NCBI GenBank assembly: GCA_016901755.1
Contig: JACJKV010000006.1
Span: 23,011 to 87,010, forward strand
Direction: 5' to 3'
DNA: 64,000 bases
DNA from: Thomasclavelia spiroformis
GTDB taxonomy: Bacteria > Bacillota_I > Bacilli_A > Erysipelotrichales > Coprobacillaceae
Shown here piece by piece: positions 36,801 to 47,082 of this stretch. A program made the translations under genes and the position numbers. The notes beneath the pieces were generated by a model, which ran no database searches, was not told the origin of the DNA, and worked only from the letters and a program-made list of their open reading frames with translations. Each line of letters opens with the position of its first letter. The first letter of the stretch is position 1.

Positions 36801-39620
36801 CTATAATAACAGCTTTAAAAACTGCCCCGTATAACTTTGTGGACATTTAGCTACTTTTTCTGGCGTTCCGGATACCACGATCTTACCACCACCATCGCCA
36901 CCTTCAGGACCTAAATCAATAATATGATCAGCCACCTTAATAACATCCAGATTATGTTCGATGACAATGATCGTATCCCCCTGATCAACGATGCGCTGCA
37001 GTACTTCAATCAGTCGTGCCACATCATGACTATGCAGTCCCGTCGTCGGTTCATCTAAAATATAAACCGTTTTGCCTGTCGATTTTTTCTGCAGTTCACT
37101 GGCCAGTTTGACTCTTTGGGCTTCTCCTCCAGATAAAGTTGTTGCACTCTGTCCTAGCTTGACATATCCTAAACCAACATCATACAATGTTTGGATCTTA
37201 TTTTTTATTTTTGGCAGATTTTCAAAGAAACTTAAAGCTTCCTCTACTGTCATCTCTAATATATCATAAATATTTTTATCTTTGTATGTTACCTGCAAAG
37301 TTTCTTCATTATATCTTTTACCGCCACACTGTTCACAAGGCACATAAACATCTGGCAGAAAATGCATCGAAATCTTTTTCAGACCATCTCCCTGACAGGC
37401 TTCACAGCGGCCACCCTTGATATTAAATGAAAATCTTCCTTTATCATAGCCACGCATCTTAGCTTCATTGGTCTGCGCAAAAAGTTCACGGATATCATCG
37501 AATACCCCCGTATAGGTCACTGGATTGGAACGTGGCGTACGACCAATTGGATCTTGCGATACTTCTATAACTTTATCAATATATTCCATACCACATACTT
37601 CACGATGCTCTCCCGGTCTTTCTTTTGAATGATAGACATGACGCATCAAAACTTTGCCTAAAATATCGTTGACCAATGTTGATTTACCACTGCCTGATAC
37701 TCCCGTAACAACATTAAATTTGCCTAACGGGAACTTAACATTGATATTTTTCAGATTATGTTCCTTAGCTCCTTTGACTTCCAGGAAATAACCATTGCCC
37801 TTTCTTCTTTTAGCGGGTACGGCAATCGATTTTTTACCAGACAGATACTGTCCCGTGATCGAATCTTCACACTCGCAGACTTGTTGTGGGGTTCCAGCAC
37901 AAATGACCTGACCACCATGAACTCCTGCTCCTGGACCAATATCAATAATATAATCACTGGCTCTCATTGTATCTTCATCATGTTCTACAACCAGCACACT
38001 ATTGCCCAGATCACGAATATCCTGCAGCGATTTGATCAGTTTATTATTATCACGCTGATGCAACCCAATCGATGGTTCATCCAAGACATATAAAACTCCC
38101 GTTAAGCGGGTTCCAATCTGTGTGGCCAGACGAATACGCTGTGCCTCTCCTCCAGAAAGACCACCAGCACGACGCGCCAAAGTCAAATAACCTAACCCAA
38201 CATTATTTAAAAAAGTCAGTCGATCAGAAATTTCTTTAATGACCAGACGAGCAATATTCAGTTCATATTCACTGAGTTTCAAATCATTGATAAAAGCTAA
38301 TGCCTGTTCAATAGACTGTTGTGTAAATTCAGCAATATTCAAACCACCAACCCTCACTGACAAGACCTGATCATTTAAACGTCTGCCCTGGCAGGTTGGA
38401 CAGGTATGTTCACTCATAAAAGATGCATACCACTCTTTAGACCATTTAGAAGTGGTTTCTTCATAGCGTCTTGCAATAAGTGTTTTGATTCCTTCGATAT
38501 ATTTGGTTGTTTTATTGACATTTCCGCTGTCAGATACGATCTGATAGCTGATGGGTTCGGTAGAACCATAAAGAATATAGTTTAATTCCTGTTTAGTAAA
38601 ATCTTTCAATGGTTTATCTAAATCAATATGATAAGTCTCACACAGAATCAAAAAACGCTGCCATTCAATACGATTCGTTCCTACCGCTGTTTTAAAATAA
38701 CGGATACCACCATCATTAATTGATTTATCCCAATCAGGAATCAGTAAATCAATATCCACTTCATTTTTGATTCCTAAACCTCGACAGTCCTCACACGCTC
38801 CTAAAGGATTATTGAATGAAAACAGACGAGGTTCCAGCTTAGGTACAGAAAAACCACAAATTGGACAGGCCAGATGTTCACTGAACAGTTCTTCACTGTC
38901 TTTGGTCAGATTAGCAACAACAACTTCTCCTCCAGTCAGTTTTAAGGCTACTTCAATAGCGTCGATCAGTCGACTGCGATAGCCTTCTTTTTTGACAATT
39001 CTGTCAATAACAACATCAATATTATGTTTTTTATTTTTTTCCAGCTGAATATCCTCATCCAGCATATACATCTGACCATCAACATTGACCCTTAAATAAC
39101 CGTCTTTAAGCAAGTCCGCAAAATAATCTTTGAAAGTTCCTTTTTTTCTTTTAACAACACGAGCCAGGATCATCAGACGATCACCATCATCAAACTGATC
39201 GATCGTATCAGCCATCTGTTTGATCGTCTGACTTTCAATAACGACATGATGCTTTGGACAGTAAGCTTTACCGACACGGGCATATAACAGCCTTAAATAA
39301 TCATAGATTTCAGTCACGGTTCCTACTGTTGAACGGGGATTATTCGACGTTGTTTTCTGATCGATCGCAATCGCTGGTGACAGTCCTTCTATGCTGTCAA
39401 CATCCGGCTTTTCCATATTTCCCAAAAACTGACGGGCATAGGCACTTAATGACTCAACGTAACGACGCTGCCCTTCAGCATAAATCGTATCAAAGGCCAG
39501 TGAAGTCTTTCCTGATCCTGACAGTCCCGTCATGATCACCAGTTTATTTTTAGGAATCTCCAGATCAATATTTTTTAAATTATTTTCTCTGGCTCCTTTT
39601 ATAATTATTTTATCTTCCAT
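36801..39620 (-). CDS. uvrA: UvrABC excision repair protein A
   Basis: This 939-residue ATPase scans DNA for lesions and loads UvrB. Two ABC domains are present, with Walker A loops GLSGSGKTSLAFDT and GVSGSGKSTLVND and signatures LSGGEAQRIRLA and LSGGEAQRVKLA. Zinc-finger pairs are CPICGF/CEDCRG and CEACQG/CEQCGG. Length is normal. It overlaps cca by 11 nt. Confidence 0.98.
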   Translation of the reverse strand: MEDKIIIKGARENNLKNIDLEIPKNKLVIMTGLSGSGKTSLAFDTIYAEGQRRYVESLSAYARQFLGNMEKPDVDSIEGLSPAIAIDQKTTSNNPRSTVGTVTEIYDYLRLLYARVGKAYCPKHHVVIESQTIKQMADTIDQFDDGDRLMILARVVKRKKGTFKDYFADLLKDGYLRVNVDGQMYMLDEDIQLEKNKKHNIDVVIDRIVKKEGYRSRLIDAIEVALKLTGGEVVVANLTKDSEELFSEHLACPICGFSVPKLEPRLFSFNNPLGACEDCRGLGIKNEVDIDLLIPDWDKSINDGGIRYFKTAVGTNRIEWQRFLILCETYHIDLDKPLKDFTKQELNYILYGSTEPISYQIVSDSGNVNKTTKYIEGIKTLIARRYEETTSKWSKEWYASFMSEHTCPTCQGRRLNDQVLSVRVGGLNIAEFTQQSIEQALAFINDLKLSEYELNIARLVIKEISDRLTFLNNVGLGYLTLARRAGGLSGGEAQRIRLATQIGTRLTGVLYVLDEPSIGLHQRDNNKLIKSLQDIRDLGNSVLVVEHDEDTMRASDYIIDIGPGAGVHGGQVICAGTPQQVCECEDSITGQYLSGKKSIAVPAKRRKGNGYFLEVKGAKEHNLKNINVKFPLGKFNVVTGVSGSGKSTLVNDILGKVLMRHVYHSKERPGEHREVCGMEYIDKVIEVSQDPIGRTPRSNPVTYTGVFDDIRELFAQTNEAKMRGYDKGRFSFNIKGGRCEACQGDGLKKISMHFLPDVYVPCEQCGGKRYNEETLQVTYKDKNIYDILEMTVEEALSFFENLPKIKNKIQTLYDVGLGYVKLGQSATTLSGGEAQRVKLASELQKKSTGKTVYILDEPTTGLHSHDVARLIEVLQRIVDQGDTIIVIEHNLDVIKVADHIIDLGPEGGDGGGKIVVSGTPEKVAKCPQSYTGQFLKLLL

Positions 39621-40968
39621 GATACTTTCCTTTCAGTAATTCAATAATACTTTGATAACTATGACCTCGCATTTGCAGATCATAAGCCCAATTCAGCAAT
39701 TCCTTAAAATCTTTACCTTCCTGCACACCCAAATTTATCAGATCCTTGCCAGTAATCAGTGGCTTTAAAGCCTGATTGCCTAAGCGGGATACTTTATCAG
39801 CGACAAATTCATCAAGCTGCAAAATAGGTTCAATACGATAATACGAACGTCCCAGTTTATCACATTTTGAAATCCATACCAGATCAGAGATTGGCATGAT
39901 TCCATCTATAGCCTTTAACAGGCAGTAAAAACGATAATCACTGCTTTGATGTCTAGCCATATTCATCAGATGCATATGATAATAGATCATCGTTTCAATA
40001 TACTTTTTCATCTTTTTATGATTGAAAAACGATCCAAAATACTGTTTAAAAACCACAACTCCACTTTCATTATGGCCTGGTGCACTGCCAGTAGGCGTTG
40101 TGACTGCCGGTTTACCGATATCATGCAGCAAAGCACTCCACATAAAAGCCAAAGGCCAGCTGGTGTGATTTTTATACTGTGCTGCCAGATCAACGACCAG
40201 CAGCGTATGATTCATAACATTTCCTTCTGGATGATAATCCCGTCTTTGATGACAGTACTGTAACTGCTGCAGTGGTTCAAACAAAGCATTGATTTCACGC
40301 AAAAAAACAAGCCCCAGTGATGGTGTCGGTGCCATCAGCAGTTTATTATATTCTGCCATCACTCTTTCCTTTGAGAGATCTTTGAGCATTCCCGCTGCAA
40401 CCATATCCTTGCAGCATTGTCTGGTTTTTTCATCAACTCCGAATTCAAGACGGGCAACAAACTGTGCCAGACGTAAAATACGTAAAGGATCTTCCACAAA
40501 AGTCTGACTATTGACCATTTTTAAACAATGACTGTTTAAATCATCCATACCATGATGAAGATCAATAATTTCTTCATTTTTATAATCATACATCATCGCA
40601 TTGATCGTAAAATCACGTCTTGATGAAGCAACATAAAGATCGAGATCCTTATGTATTTCTACCGTAAAATCACGGTGATGATCACCATTTTTATATTCAA
40701 GCCGCGGTAAAGCAAAATCGAAATTTGGCAGTCGATCAAGCTTAAGGACCCCAAAACTTTTTCCTACGCTGTCAACCTTGCCAAAACGTTGCAGTATTTT
40801 TTCAACTTCGTCAATTTCTAAATCATATATTTCCACATCGACATCATGATAATCTGTTTCATGATAAAGCAGCATATCTCTGACAATGCCACCAACAAGA
40901 TAAACTCTGCCTTTTTCCATTAAGGCTTCAAGGACCTGCTTGGCCAGTGAATCAAAATTAAATTTCAC
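39610..40968 (-). CDS. cca: CCA tRNA nucleotidyltransferase (class II) with HD domain
   Basis: The 452 residues have the nucleotidyltransferase start [27 protein letters not shown] with the catalytic DxD, the DFTINAMMY and [12 protein letters not shown] motifs for tRNA binding, and an HD phosphohydrolase domain ([20 protein letters not shown]). It adds or repairs the tRNA CCA end, and the HD domain may remove 2',3'-cyclic phosphate. It sits between uvrB and uvrA with overlaps on both sides, an unusual neighbourhood. Confidence 0.93.
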   Translation of the reverse strand: MKFNFDSLAKQVLEALMEKGRVYLVGGIVRDMLLYHETDYHDVDVEIYDLEIDEVEKILQRFGKVDSVGKSFGVLKLDRLPNFDFALPRLEYKNGDHHRDFTVEIHKDLDLYVASSRRDFTINAMMYDYKNEEIIDLHHGMDDLNSHCLKMVNSQTFVEDPLRILRLAQFVARLEFGVDEKTRQCCKDMVAAGMLKDLSKERVMAEYNKLLMAPTPSLGLVFLREINALFEPLQQLQYCHQRRDYHPEGNVMNHTLLVVDLAAQYKNHTSWPLAFMWSALLHDIGKPAVTTPTGSAPGHNESGVVVFKQYFGSFFNHKKMKKYIETMIYYHMHLMNMARHQSSDYRFYCLLKAIDGIMPISDLVWISKCDKLGRSYYRIEPILQLDEFVADKVSRLGNQALKPLITGKDLINLGVQEGKDFKELLNWAYDLQMRGHSYQSIIELLKGKYHGR

Positions 40969-42931
40969 CCTGCAGCTCCATGATCATGTCTCTTAATTCC
41001 ATAGCCCTTTCAAAATCAAGCACTTTAGCAGCTTCCTTCATCTGTTTTTCTAACTCTTTGACCAGAGCCTGTTTATCCTGTTTCTTAGCTTTTTTGCCTT
41101 TCTTGACAAGAGTAGCCGCTTCATCGGCAACATCCTGACCATGAATCGCTTCTCTGATTTCTTTTTTGATGGTTGTTGGTACGATGCCATGTTCCTGATT
41201 GTAGCGATCCTGGATCTGACGACGACGATTCGTTTCTTCAATCGCTGTTGACATCGAATCCGTTATTTTATCAGCGTACATGATAACTTTCCCATGACTG
41301 TTTCTGGCCGCACGTCCAATAGTCTGGATCAATGATCTTTCTGAACGCAGGAAGCCTTCTTTATCAGCATCTAAAATACATACCAGTGATACTTCCGGTA
41401 AATCCAGACCTTCACGCAGCAGGTTGATACCAACCAGCACATCATATTTACCTAAACGCAGATCACGTAATATTTCAATTCTTTCCAGTGTTTTGGTATC
41501 ACTGTGAAGGTATGCTACCTTCAGTCCCAGTTCTACCAGATAGGCACTGAGATCTTCAGCCATTCTTTTTGTCAAGGTTGTAATTAACACACGTTCATTT
41601 TTTTCCATTCGCTGATGAATCTCATCGATCAGATCATCAACCTGTCCTGCTATCGGACGAACTTCTATGATTGGATCAAGCAGACCCGTTGGTCTGATGA
41701 TCTGTTCTACAACTTCATGATGAACTTTTTCCAGTTCATAGTCACCTGGTGTCGCAGAAACGAAAATAGCCTGATGGATCAGCTGTTCAAATTCTTCAAA
41801 AACCAGCGGTCTGTTATCTAAGGCACTAGGTAAACGAAAACCATATTCTACCAGCGTTTCTTTTCGTGAACGGTCCCCATTATACATTCCTCTGATCTGT
41901 GGCAGCATGACATGACTTTCATCCACCACCAGTAAAAAATCCTGAGGAAAATAATCAAGCAATGTATAGGGTCTTTGTCCTGGCTGACGACCATCAATAT
42001 GACGGGAATAGTTTTCAATACCGGGACACATACCTACTTCTCTTAACATCTCAACATCATGACGGGTTCGCTGTTCCAGTCTTTCATATTCCAGCAGTTT
42101 AGTTTCATCTTTAAAATACTGCAGTCTTTCCTTTAATTCCGCCTCGATCGTATCACAGGCACGTAACATCTGTTCTTTTTTAGTGACATAGCCATAAGCC
42201 GGATAAATCGTATACGTCGCATATGACGCCAGCACGCGTCCTGTTAGCGGATCAACTTCACAGATCCTTTCGACCGTGTCTCCAAAAAGTTCAATTCTGA
42301 TCAGCCAGTTTTCAGTATGACCAGGAACAATTTCAATAACATCTCCACGAACTCGAAAGGTTCCTTTACTTTGTTCAATATCATTACGCTGATATTGACG
42401 GTCAACCAGAAAAGTTAAAAGCTCTCTACGGTCAATATCCTGATCGACCCTGATTGAAAAGATCATTTCTTTATACTGTTCTGGATTTCCTAAACCATAG
42501 ATTGATGCCACCGAAGCAACTACGATCACATCTTCTCTTTCAATCAGCGAATTCATCGCTGCAGAACGCAGCATTTCTATTTCATAGTTTGTTTTAGCAT
42601 TTTTATCAATATATAAATCACGACCAGGGATATAGGCTTCAGGCTGATAAAAATCGAAGTTAGAAATAAAGTATTCTACCCGATTTTCAGGAAAAAATTC
42701 CTTCAGCTCAGAATAAAGCTGTCCCGCCAGCGTTTTATTATGCGCCAGCACCAGGGTTGGACGCTGATACTGCTGGATAACATTAGCCACCGTAAAAGTT
42801 TTTCCTGTCCCTGTTCCTCCTAATAATACCTGTTCTTTTTTGCCGGCTTTCAAACCATCGACAAGCTGTCTGATTGCCTGTATCTGATCTCCCATTGGCT
42901 GAAAGGGAGAAACTAACTTAAATGCAGCCAT
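40958..42931 (-). CDS. uvrB: UvrABC excision repair protein B
   Basis: This 657-residue helicase-like protein verifies DNA damage and recruits UvrC. Walker A ([14 protein letters not shown]), the beta-hairpin region, DESH ([11 protein letters not shown]), helicase motifs V/VI ([24 protein letters not shown]) and the C-terminal UVR motif ([22 protein letters not shown]) are all present. It follows ctpA by 11 nt. Confidence 0.98.
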   Translation of the reverse strand: MAAFKLVSPFQPMGDQIQAIRQLVDGLKAGKKEQVLLGGTGTGKTFTVANVIQQYQRPTLVLAHNKTLAGQLYSELKEFFPENRVEYFISNFDFYQPEAYIPGRDLYIDKNAKTNYEIEMLRSAAMNSLIEREDVIVVASVASIYGLGNPEQYKEMIFSIRVDQDIDRRELLTFLVDRQYQRNDIEQSKGTFRVRGDVIEIVPGHTENWLIRIELFGDTVERICEVDPLTGRVLASYATYTIYPAYGYVTKKEQMLRACDTIEAELKERLQYFKDETKLLEYERLEQRTRHDVEMLREVGMCPGIENYSRHIDGRQPGQRPYTLLDYFPQDFLLVVDESHVMLPQIRGMYNGDRSRKETLVEYGFRLPSALDNRPLVFEEFEQLIHQAIFVSATPGDYELEKVHHEVVEQIIRPTGLLDPIIEVRPIAGQVDDLIDEIHQRMEKNERVLITTLTKRMAEDLSAYLVELGLKVAYLHSDTKTLERIEILRDLRLGKYDVLVGINLLREGLDLPEVSLVCILDADKEGFLRSERSLIQTIGRAARNSHGKVIMYADKITDSMSTAIEETNRRRQIQDRYNQEHGIVPTTIKKEIREAIHGQDVADEAATLVKKGKKAKKQDKQALVKELEKQMKEAAKVLDFERAMELRDMIMELQGEI

Positions 42932-42942
42932 ATGTTCACCAC

Positions 42943-44382
42943 CTATTTTAATATTTCAATCAGTTTATCATACTGTTTATCATTTTCATGATTATTAAGA
43001 TAAATCATGATCCGTGCCACCAGCATCAGTTTATCATTTTCATCATACTGACCATCAGCCGTCAAATGATTATCACTTTCAAATTTTTTTAACGCTTCAC
43101 TGGTTGCCACAGAAAAATAACCATCTTCACGATCGACACCATAACCTAAAATATTCAGCATTTTCTGCATCGATTTAACTCTGCCACTAACACTGTCTAC
43201 CTGTAATGTTCCTTTAACTTCTGCCGTAGAAATATCATCAAGCGATACATTTTCTACTTTGACATCAGGGGTCAGGCCTTTTCCATCGATACAGGTACCA
43301 TTAGGAATCATCCATTTGGCATAGGTATATTTTAATACCGAGCCATCAGATAACGTTTTCTGGGTTTGTGCCGTACCCTTACCATAAGTCTGTTCACCAA
43401 TCAGTTTATAGCCTTTTTCACTCTGCAGTGCTCCCGCTGTCAGTTCTGAGGCACTGGCAGTGTTACCATTAACCAGGATATAGCCCTGATCAAAACTGTA
43501 GACATTATCACTGCTGGCATAGAACTTCTGGGCTGCATCGTTTTTCAGCTGCATCTGATAAATCACTTCTTTACTGTCAAAAAACAAATCAAGAATCCCT
43601 TCCGCAGCTGTCAGATAACCGCCACCGTTATCACGCAGGTCTAAGACCAGCGTCTCGATCTGATGCTCCTTAAAATACTTTAAGGCAGTTTCAACCTGAC
43701 TGGCAGTATCCACCCCAAAGGTAGTCAGTTCAATATAGCCAAAAGACTGTTGTCCTGCCTTTTTGATTTCATAGGCAGTTGATGTATCTAAAGAACGTCG
43801 TGTCACTTCTTTATTGAATGTTTCTTTATTTCTTAACAGGGTCAAGGTAACCTGTGTACCATTATCGCCGCGGACATATTCTTTGACCTGATCACTGCTG
43901 GCCCCAGCCAGTTCATGACCATCTGCAACAGTGATGATATCTCCTACCTGTAAGCCTGCTTCCTGAGCTGGAGAATCATCATAGACTTTAGTGATCATCG
44001 CTCCTTTTTCTACCGGTGAATAACCAACACCGATCCCCTGTACATTTCCAGCAACACTTTCATTAAAGCTGCTGGCCTGATCGGTTGTAAAATGCTGGGA
44101 ATGCTGATCCGAAAGACCACTTACCATACCATTGACCAAAGCACTGTCAAAATCCATTTCCTGATCATTAGCGTTGACCCAATGATCTCTTAATGTCTCA
44201 TACACTTCATCAACGATATTTTCACTATTATTATTTTCTACCACCGTCGTTTTTTTAGACATATATCCCGCAAAATAACCTAATGCCAAACATACGACCA
44301 TGACTATGATCAACAGAACTTCTCTTCTGTTTTTTCTTTTTTTCATTTGTCTGATTTTCTGTTTATTTTTCAATTCGTCCAT
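42943..44382 (-). CDS. S41-family C-terminal processing peptidase (CtpA/CtpB)
   Basis: This 479-residue protein has an N-terminal transmembrane anchor (about 20-42), a PDZ domain ([28 protein letters not shown]), and an S41 protease domain with catalytic Ser in [13 protein letters not shown] and Lys in [14 protein letters not shown]-terminal peptidoglycan-binding domain follows ([12 protein letters not shown]...[12 protein letters not shown]). It cleaves extracytoplasmic proteins. It is the first gene of the ctpA-uvrB-cca-uvrA-hprK-lgt operon. Confidence 0.93.
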   Translation of the reverse strand: MDELKNKQKIRQMKKRKNRREVLLIIVMVVCLALGYFAGYMSKKTTVVENNNSENIVDEVYETLRDHWVNANDQEMDFDSALVNGMVSGLSDQHSQHFTTDQASSFNESVAGNVQGIGVGYSPVEKGAMITKVYDDSPAQEAGLQVGDIITVADGHELAGASSDQVKEYVRGDNGTQVTLTLLRNKETFNKEVTRRSLDTSTAYEIKKAGQQSFGYIELTTFGVDTASQVETALKYFKEHQIETLVLDLRDNGGGYLTAAEGILDLFFDSKEVIYQMQLKNDAAQKFYASSDNVYSFDQGYILVNGNTASASELTAGALQSEKGYKLIGEQTYGKGTAQTQKTLSDGSVLKYTYAKWMIPNGTCIDGKGLTPDVKVENVSLDDISTAEVKGTLQVDSVSGRVKSMQKMLNILGYGVDREDGYFSVATSEALKKFESDNHLTADGQYDENDKLMLVARIMIYLNNHENDKQYDKLIEILK

Positions 44383-44480
44383 CTTTTCACCTCGCCTGTT
44401 TATTCTACCATAATTATAGATAATTTTCTTTGTAATTTCATTATGTATGATTGAATATCTGTCGTGTCTTTTTTAGACAC

Positions 44481-44509
44481 ATTATACTCTAAGTATACCA
44501 CGATGTCAC
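44481..44509 (-). promoter_or_regulatory. Promoter of the ctpA-uvrB-cca-uvrA-hprK-lgt operon
   Basis: On the minus strand GTGACA (44504-44509) and TATAAT (44481-44486) are 17 bp apart. A GTGTCT/AGACAC inverted repeat (44464-44480) lies at the predicted transcript start. No LexA-type SOS box was seen. Confidence 0.65.
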
Positions 44510-44517
44510 GAACATAT

Positions 44518-44552
44518 AAAAAAAGATTTTAGCGTCATAACATCTAAAATCT
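44518..44552 (-). terminator. Intrinsic terminator of the AEC transporter gene
   Basis: On the minus strand AGATTTTAG/CTAAAATCT (11-nt loop) is followed by seven T. Confidence 0.85.
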
Positions 44553-44572
44553 TTCTGTCTTATGATATTTAC

Positions 44573-45502
44573 TTAAAGCAGCTGATAGATCATGATAATC
44601 AAAGGCATCGTTACGATACTAAACATGACACCCATGACATTCATGATACTGGCATACCCTGGATGTTTATTATAAAGCTGCGCAAACTGTGTGATCATAG
44701 CTGCAGGAGGAGCACAGGCTGCCAGGGTTGTAATCAGCAGAATCTGATTAGCATCAGCGGTTAGCTGTGTCAATCCACTGAATTTGAAAACCAGAACGAC
44801 GATCAAAGGAAAAACTATTAAACGCATCAGCGTAATCAGATAAGTTCTTTTTTCCACAAAGATATCTTTGATATTCATCTGCCCTATCAGCATCCCAATA
44901 ACGATCATCGCTAAAGCTCCCATTAATCCACCAACCGTATCCATCGTTCCCACAATAACATCAGGTAAGGAAATCTGAAAAACAAAAAGGCAGATACCAC
45001 AAATGATTGCAATCACATTAACATTTCCTAATATTTTTCTAAAATCATAACTGTTTTCATTACATACCAGATTTTTAGCATGCGTCCAAAGCAGGATAGT
45101 TTGAATGACCATATAGCCACTGGTATACAAAACCCATTCTTTACCTAAAATAGCACCTACTAAAGGAATGATCAGATTGCCTGAATTAGAATAGATGATA
45201 CTGGCTTTTTCAATCGGAGTAAATCCTGTTACCCTGGCAATGATATTGGCCAAGGGGATAAAAATAATATGTACAATTATTGCTCCAAGAAATGAAAGCA
45301 GCAGCCCATACAGTTTATCCTGTCTAAATTCAATCATAAATGAATTCAAAATGGCACATGGCGATGCCACATATAAAATAATCATGGATAATACTTTACT
45401 GTCATCACTGGATAACAGTTTTCTTTTTACCAGCAGATAGCCAAAGAAAATCATGATAAACAGCTGACAGATCTGCTGCATTAACAACAAACTCAATTCC
45501 AT
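44573..45502 (-). CDS. AEC-family (auxin efflux carrier type) transporter
   Basis: The 309 residues form about ten transmembrane helices in two halves, with family features such as LSMIILYVASPCAILNSF and the C-terminal LAACAPPAAMITQFAQLY. AEC carriers in bacteria move malate or other organic acids, but the substrate cannot be read here. GAGGTG precedes ATG 45502. It is a single-gene unit with its own terminator. Confidence 0.9.
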   Translation of the reverse strand: MELSLLLMQQICQLFIMIFFGYLLVKRKLLSSDDSKVLSMIILYVASPCAILNSFMIEFRQDKLYGLLLSFLGAIIVHIIFIPLANIIARVTGFTPIEKASIIYSNSGNLIIPLVGAILGKEWVLYTSGYMVIQTILLWTHAKNLVCNENSYDFRKILGNVNVIAIICGICLFVFQISLPDVIVGTMDTVGGLMGALAMIVIGMLIGQMNIKDIFVEKRTYLITLMRLIVFPLIVVLVFKFSGLTQLTADANQILLITTLAACAPPAAMITQFAQLYNKHPGYASIMNVMGVMFSIVTMPLIIMIYQLL

Positions 45503-45564
45503 AATTTCACCTCAAAACTATTGTATTCTTTTTTTCTGATTATGGAAAAAAATTTCACAAACTG

Positions 45565-45589
45565 AAAAAACAGCGATATATCCGCTGTT
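45565..45589 (-). terminator. Intrinsic terminator after the DUF3784-like gene
   Basis: On the minus strand AACAGCG/CGCTGTT with a 7-nt loop is followed by T residues, 10 nt past the stop at 45599. Confidence 0.83.
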
Positions 45590-45598
45590 TATTTCCAG

Positions 45599-45922
45599 CT
45601 ATTTCAAATATTTTTTCAGAATAATCATTTCATAAACAGCACAAACGACAACAATACCTGGCATGACTGTTAAAATCATGGTCACCAGACAGACCAGAGA
45701 ATTTTTTATCAGGATACCTTCCAAGACAAAAATCAAACCATAAAGTGCCAGCAGTAAAGCTGTTGCCCGATTATATTTACGTACATCCTTAAGATCTTCT
45801 ATGCGTGGTGGCTGACTTTGATTATATATCGTAATGGGTTTGCGGGAAAAGAAATAATAACCAGCTATCAATAAACACATCATCCCTACAAAAAGGGCAC
45901 AACCATTTTCTAAAGTCATCAT
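45599..45922 (-). CDS. Small three-TM membrane protein (DUF3784-like)
   Basis: The 107 residues have three hydrophobic helices (about 8-27, 53-72 and 78-100) and the segment DVRKYNRATALLLALYGLIF, which resembles DUF3784. ATG 45922 has GGAG 6 nt upstream. Function of the family is unknown. It follows the split membrane gene at 45936-46334 closely, so they are probably cotranscribed. Confidence 0.72.
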   Translation of the reverse strand: MMTLENGCALFVGMMCLLIAGYYFFSRKPITIYNQSQPPRIEDLKDVRKYNRATALLLALYGLIFVLEGILIKNSLVCLVTMILTVMPGIVVVCAVYEMIILKKYLK

Positions 45923-45935
45923 ACTCATCTCCTTA

Positions 45936-46334
45936 TTAAAGCTTCACATGTGTTGGCCAAAAAGCAACAATACATAAACCCAAAATCACAACGATCATAT
46001 CAGTCCAGATATAAAAATGACCAAGATGACCAATAAATGCCCAAAGCAAATAAATTGCCAGCAGATATAAAAATCTCATCAGCTGTTCATAAGCCAGTCT
46101 TTTTCATTTGTAGCTTCCTGCTGCCTGTAACTGTTGAAAACTGATCCCCGTCAACCAGTATATTCTTTCTGTTAAATATATGATCAGCATCAAAATCACC
46201 AGATCAAAAAGTGCTATCAAAAAGCATAATCTAGCTGCCAGGTCACGATCTACAGGTAAAACAGCCAGAATCAATGAAACGACAAAAAACACCAGCCATA
46301 ATATAAAACCTTTATATGTTGCTTTTTCTTTCAT
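45936..46334 (-). pseudogene. Small membrane protein split by an in-frame TGA
   Basis: Reading from ATG 46334, 76 residues with two membrane helices end at TGA (46104-46106). The same frame then continues without another stop to TAA at 45936-45938, adding two more helices (MRFLYLLAIYLLWAFIG and MIVVILGLCIVAFW). The downstream half has no ribosome-binding site of its own. The simplest reading is one four-helix protein of about 132 residues interrupted by a nonsense mutation, possibly TGG to TGA (KxKRLAYEQLM). Alternatives are UGA read-through or two separate short proteins. The first half overlaps the rluA-like gene by 23 nt. Confidence 0.65.
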
Positions 46335-46926
46335 AATTATCACCAGCCCATTCCGGTCTCTTTTCAAAAGTCATTATTTTTCCCTGATAAGGAAATGTCA
46401 GGCGATATGAATACAGCTGAGGACTTGTTAGCTTATCCCTAGAACCATATTTATGATCACCCACCAAAGGGAAACCACGACTGGCAAACTGGACGCGAAT
46501 CTGATGACTTCTGCCCGTATATAAGCGAATATGCACCAAAGACTGATTACCTGAATGAAGTGTCTTAAATTCCAGTTTAGCTTTTCTGACCCCTTTGCGT
46601 TCTCTTTTGACAACATAAACCTTATTCTTTTTTGAATCTTTCCATAACAGATCTTCCCAAATCGATTGTACCGGAGGCTGTCCATGGACAAGAGCTAAAT
46701 ATTCTTTGATCATTGTACCTTCTTGAATACAGCGCGATAAATGAGCCGCTGTTTTTTTATCGCGGGCATAAACCATAATCCCCCCTACATTGATATCCAG
46801 TCGATGTACCGTATAAATTTCTCCTGCTATCTTATTACTAAGTAATTCGGGTAATTTTTTTTGCGAATCAATACCTGCCGGTTTGATACAAATGACAATA
46901 TGATTATCTATGTAAACAATTTCCAT
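46312..46926 (-). CDS. RluA-family pseudouridine synthase
   Basis: This 204-residue enzyme converts uridine to pseudouridine in structured RNA. The catalytic Asp lies in HRLDINVGGIMVYARDKKTA, and LYTGRSHQIRVQFASRGFPLVGDHKYG is the conserved C-terminal motif. There is no S4 domain, so it is the short form; rRNA or tRNA target is unknown. ATG 46926 has GGAGG 5 nt upstream, preferred over an ATG four codons earlier. Confidence 0.92.
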   Translation of the reverse strand: MEIVYIDNHIVICIKPAGIDSQKKLPELLSNKIAGEIYTVHRLDINVGGIMVYARDKKTAAHLSRCIQEGTMIKEYLALVHGQPPVQSIWEDLLWKDSKKNKVYVVKRERKGVRKAKLEFKTLHSGNQSLVHIRLYTGRSHQIRVQFASRGFPLVGDHKYGSRDKLTSPQLYSYRLTFPYQGKIMTFEKRPEWAGDNYERKSNI

Positions 46927-46989
46927 TTTATCCTCCATATCTTTTTTTCATTATATCATTGGTGATCTGTAAATTATATATAAATTCTG

Positions 46990-47019
46990 TTGACCTTTTA
47001 AAAATAGATAAGCTAAAAT
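46990..47019 (+). promoter_or_regulatory. Promoter of mgtE
   Basis: TTGACC (46990-46995) and TAAAAT (47014-47019) are 18 bp apart. The short leader contains a GATATTG/CAATATC hairpin (about 47027-47050) but is too short for an M-box magnesium riboswitch. Confidence 0.7.
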
Positions 47020-47082
47020 GAAACCGGATATTGTTATAAACATCAATATCAGGAAACAATAAATACAAATGGAGGTGATCGA

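Noticed and set aside
47019..47082. Magnesium (M-box) riboswitch before mgtE
   Set aside because: The leader between the predicted transcript start and the ATG is only about 60 nt with one small hairpin, too short for an M-box of roughly 160 nt.
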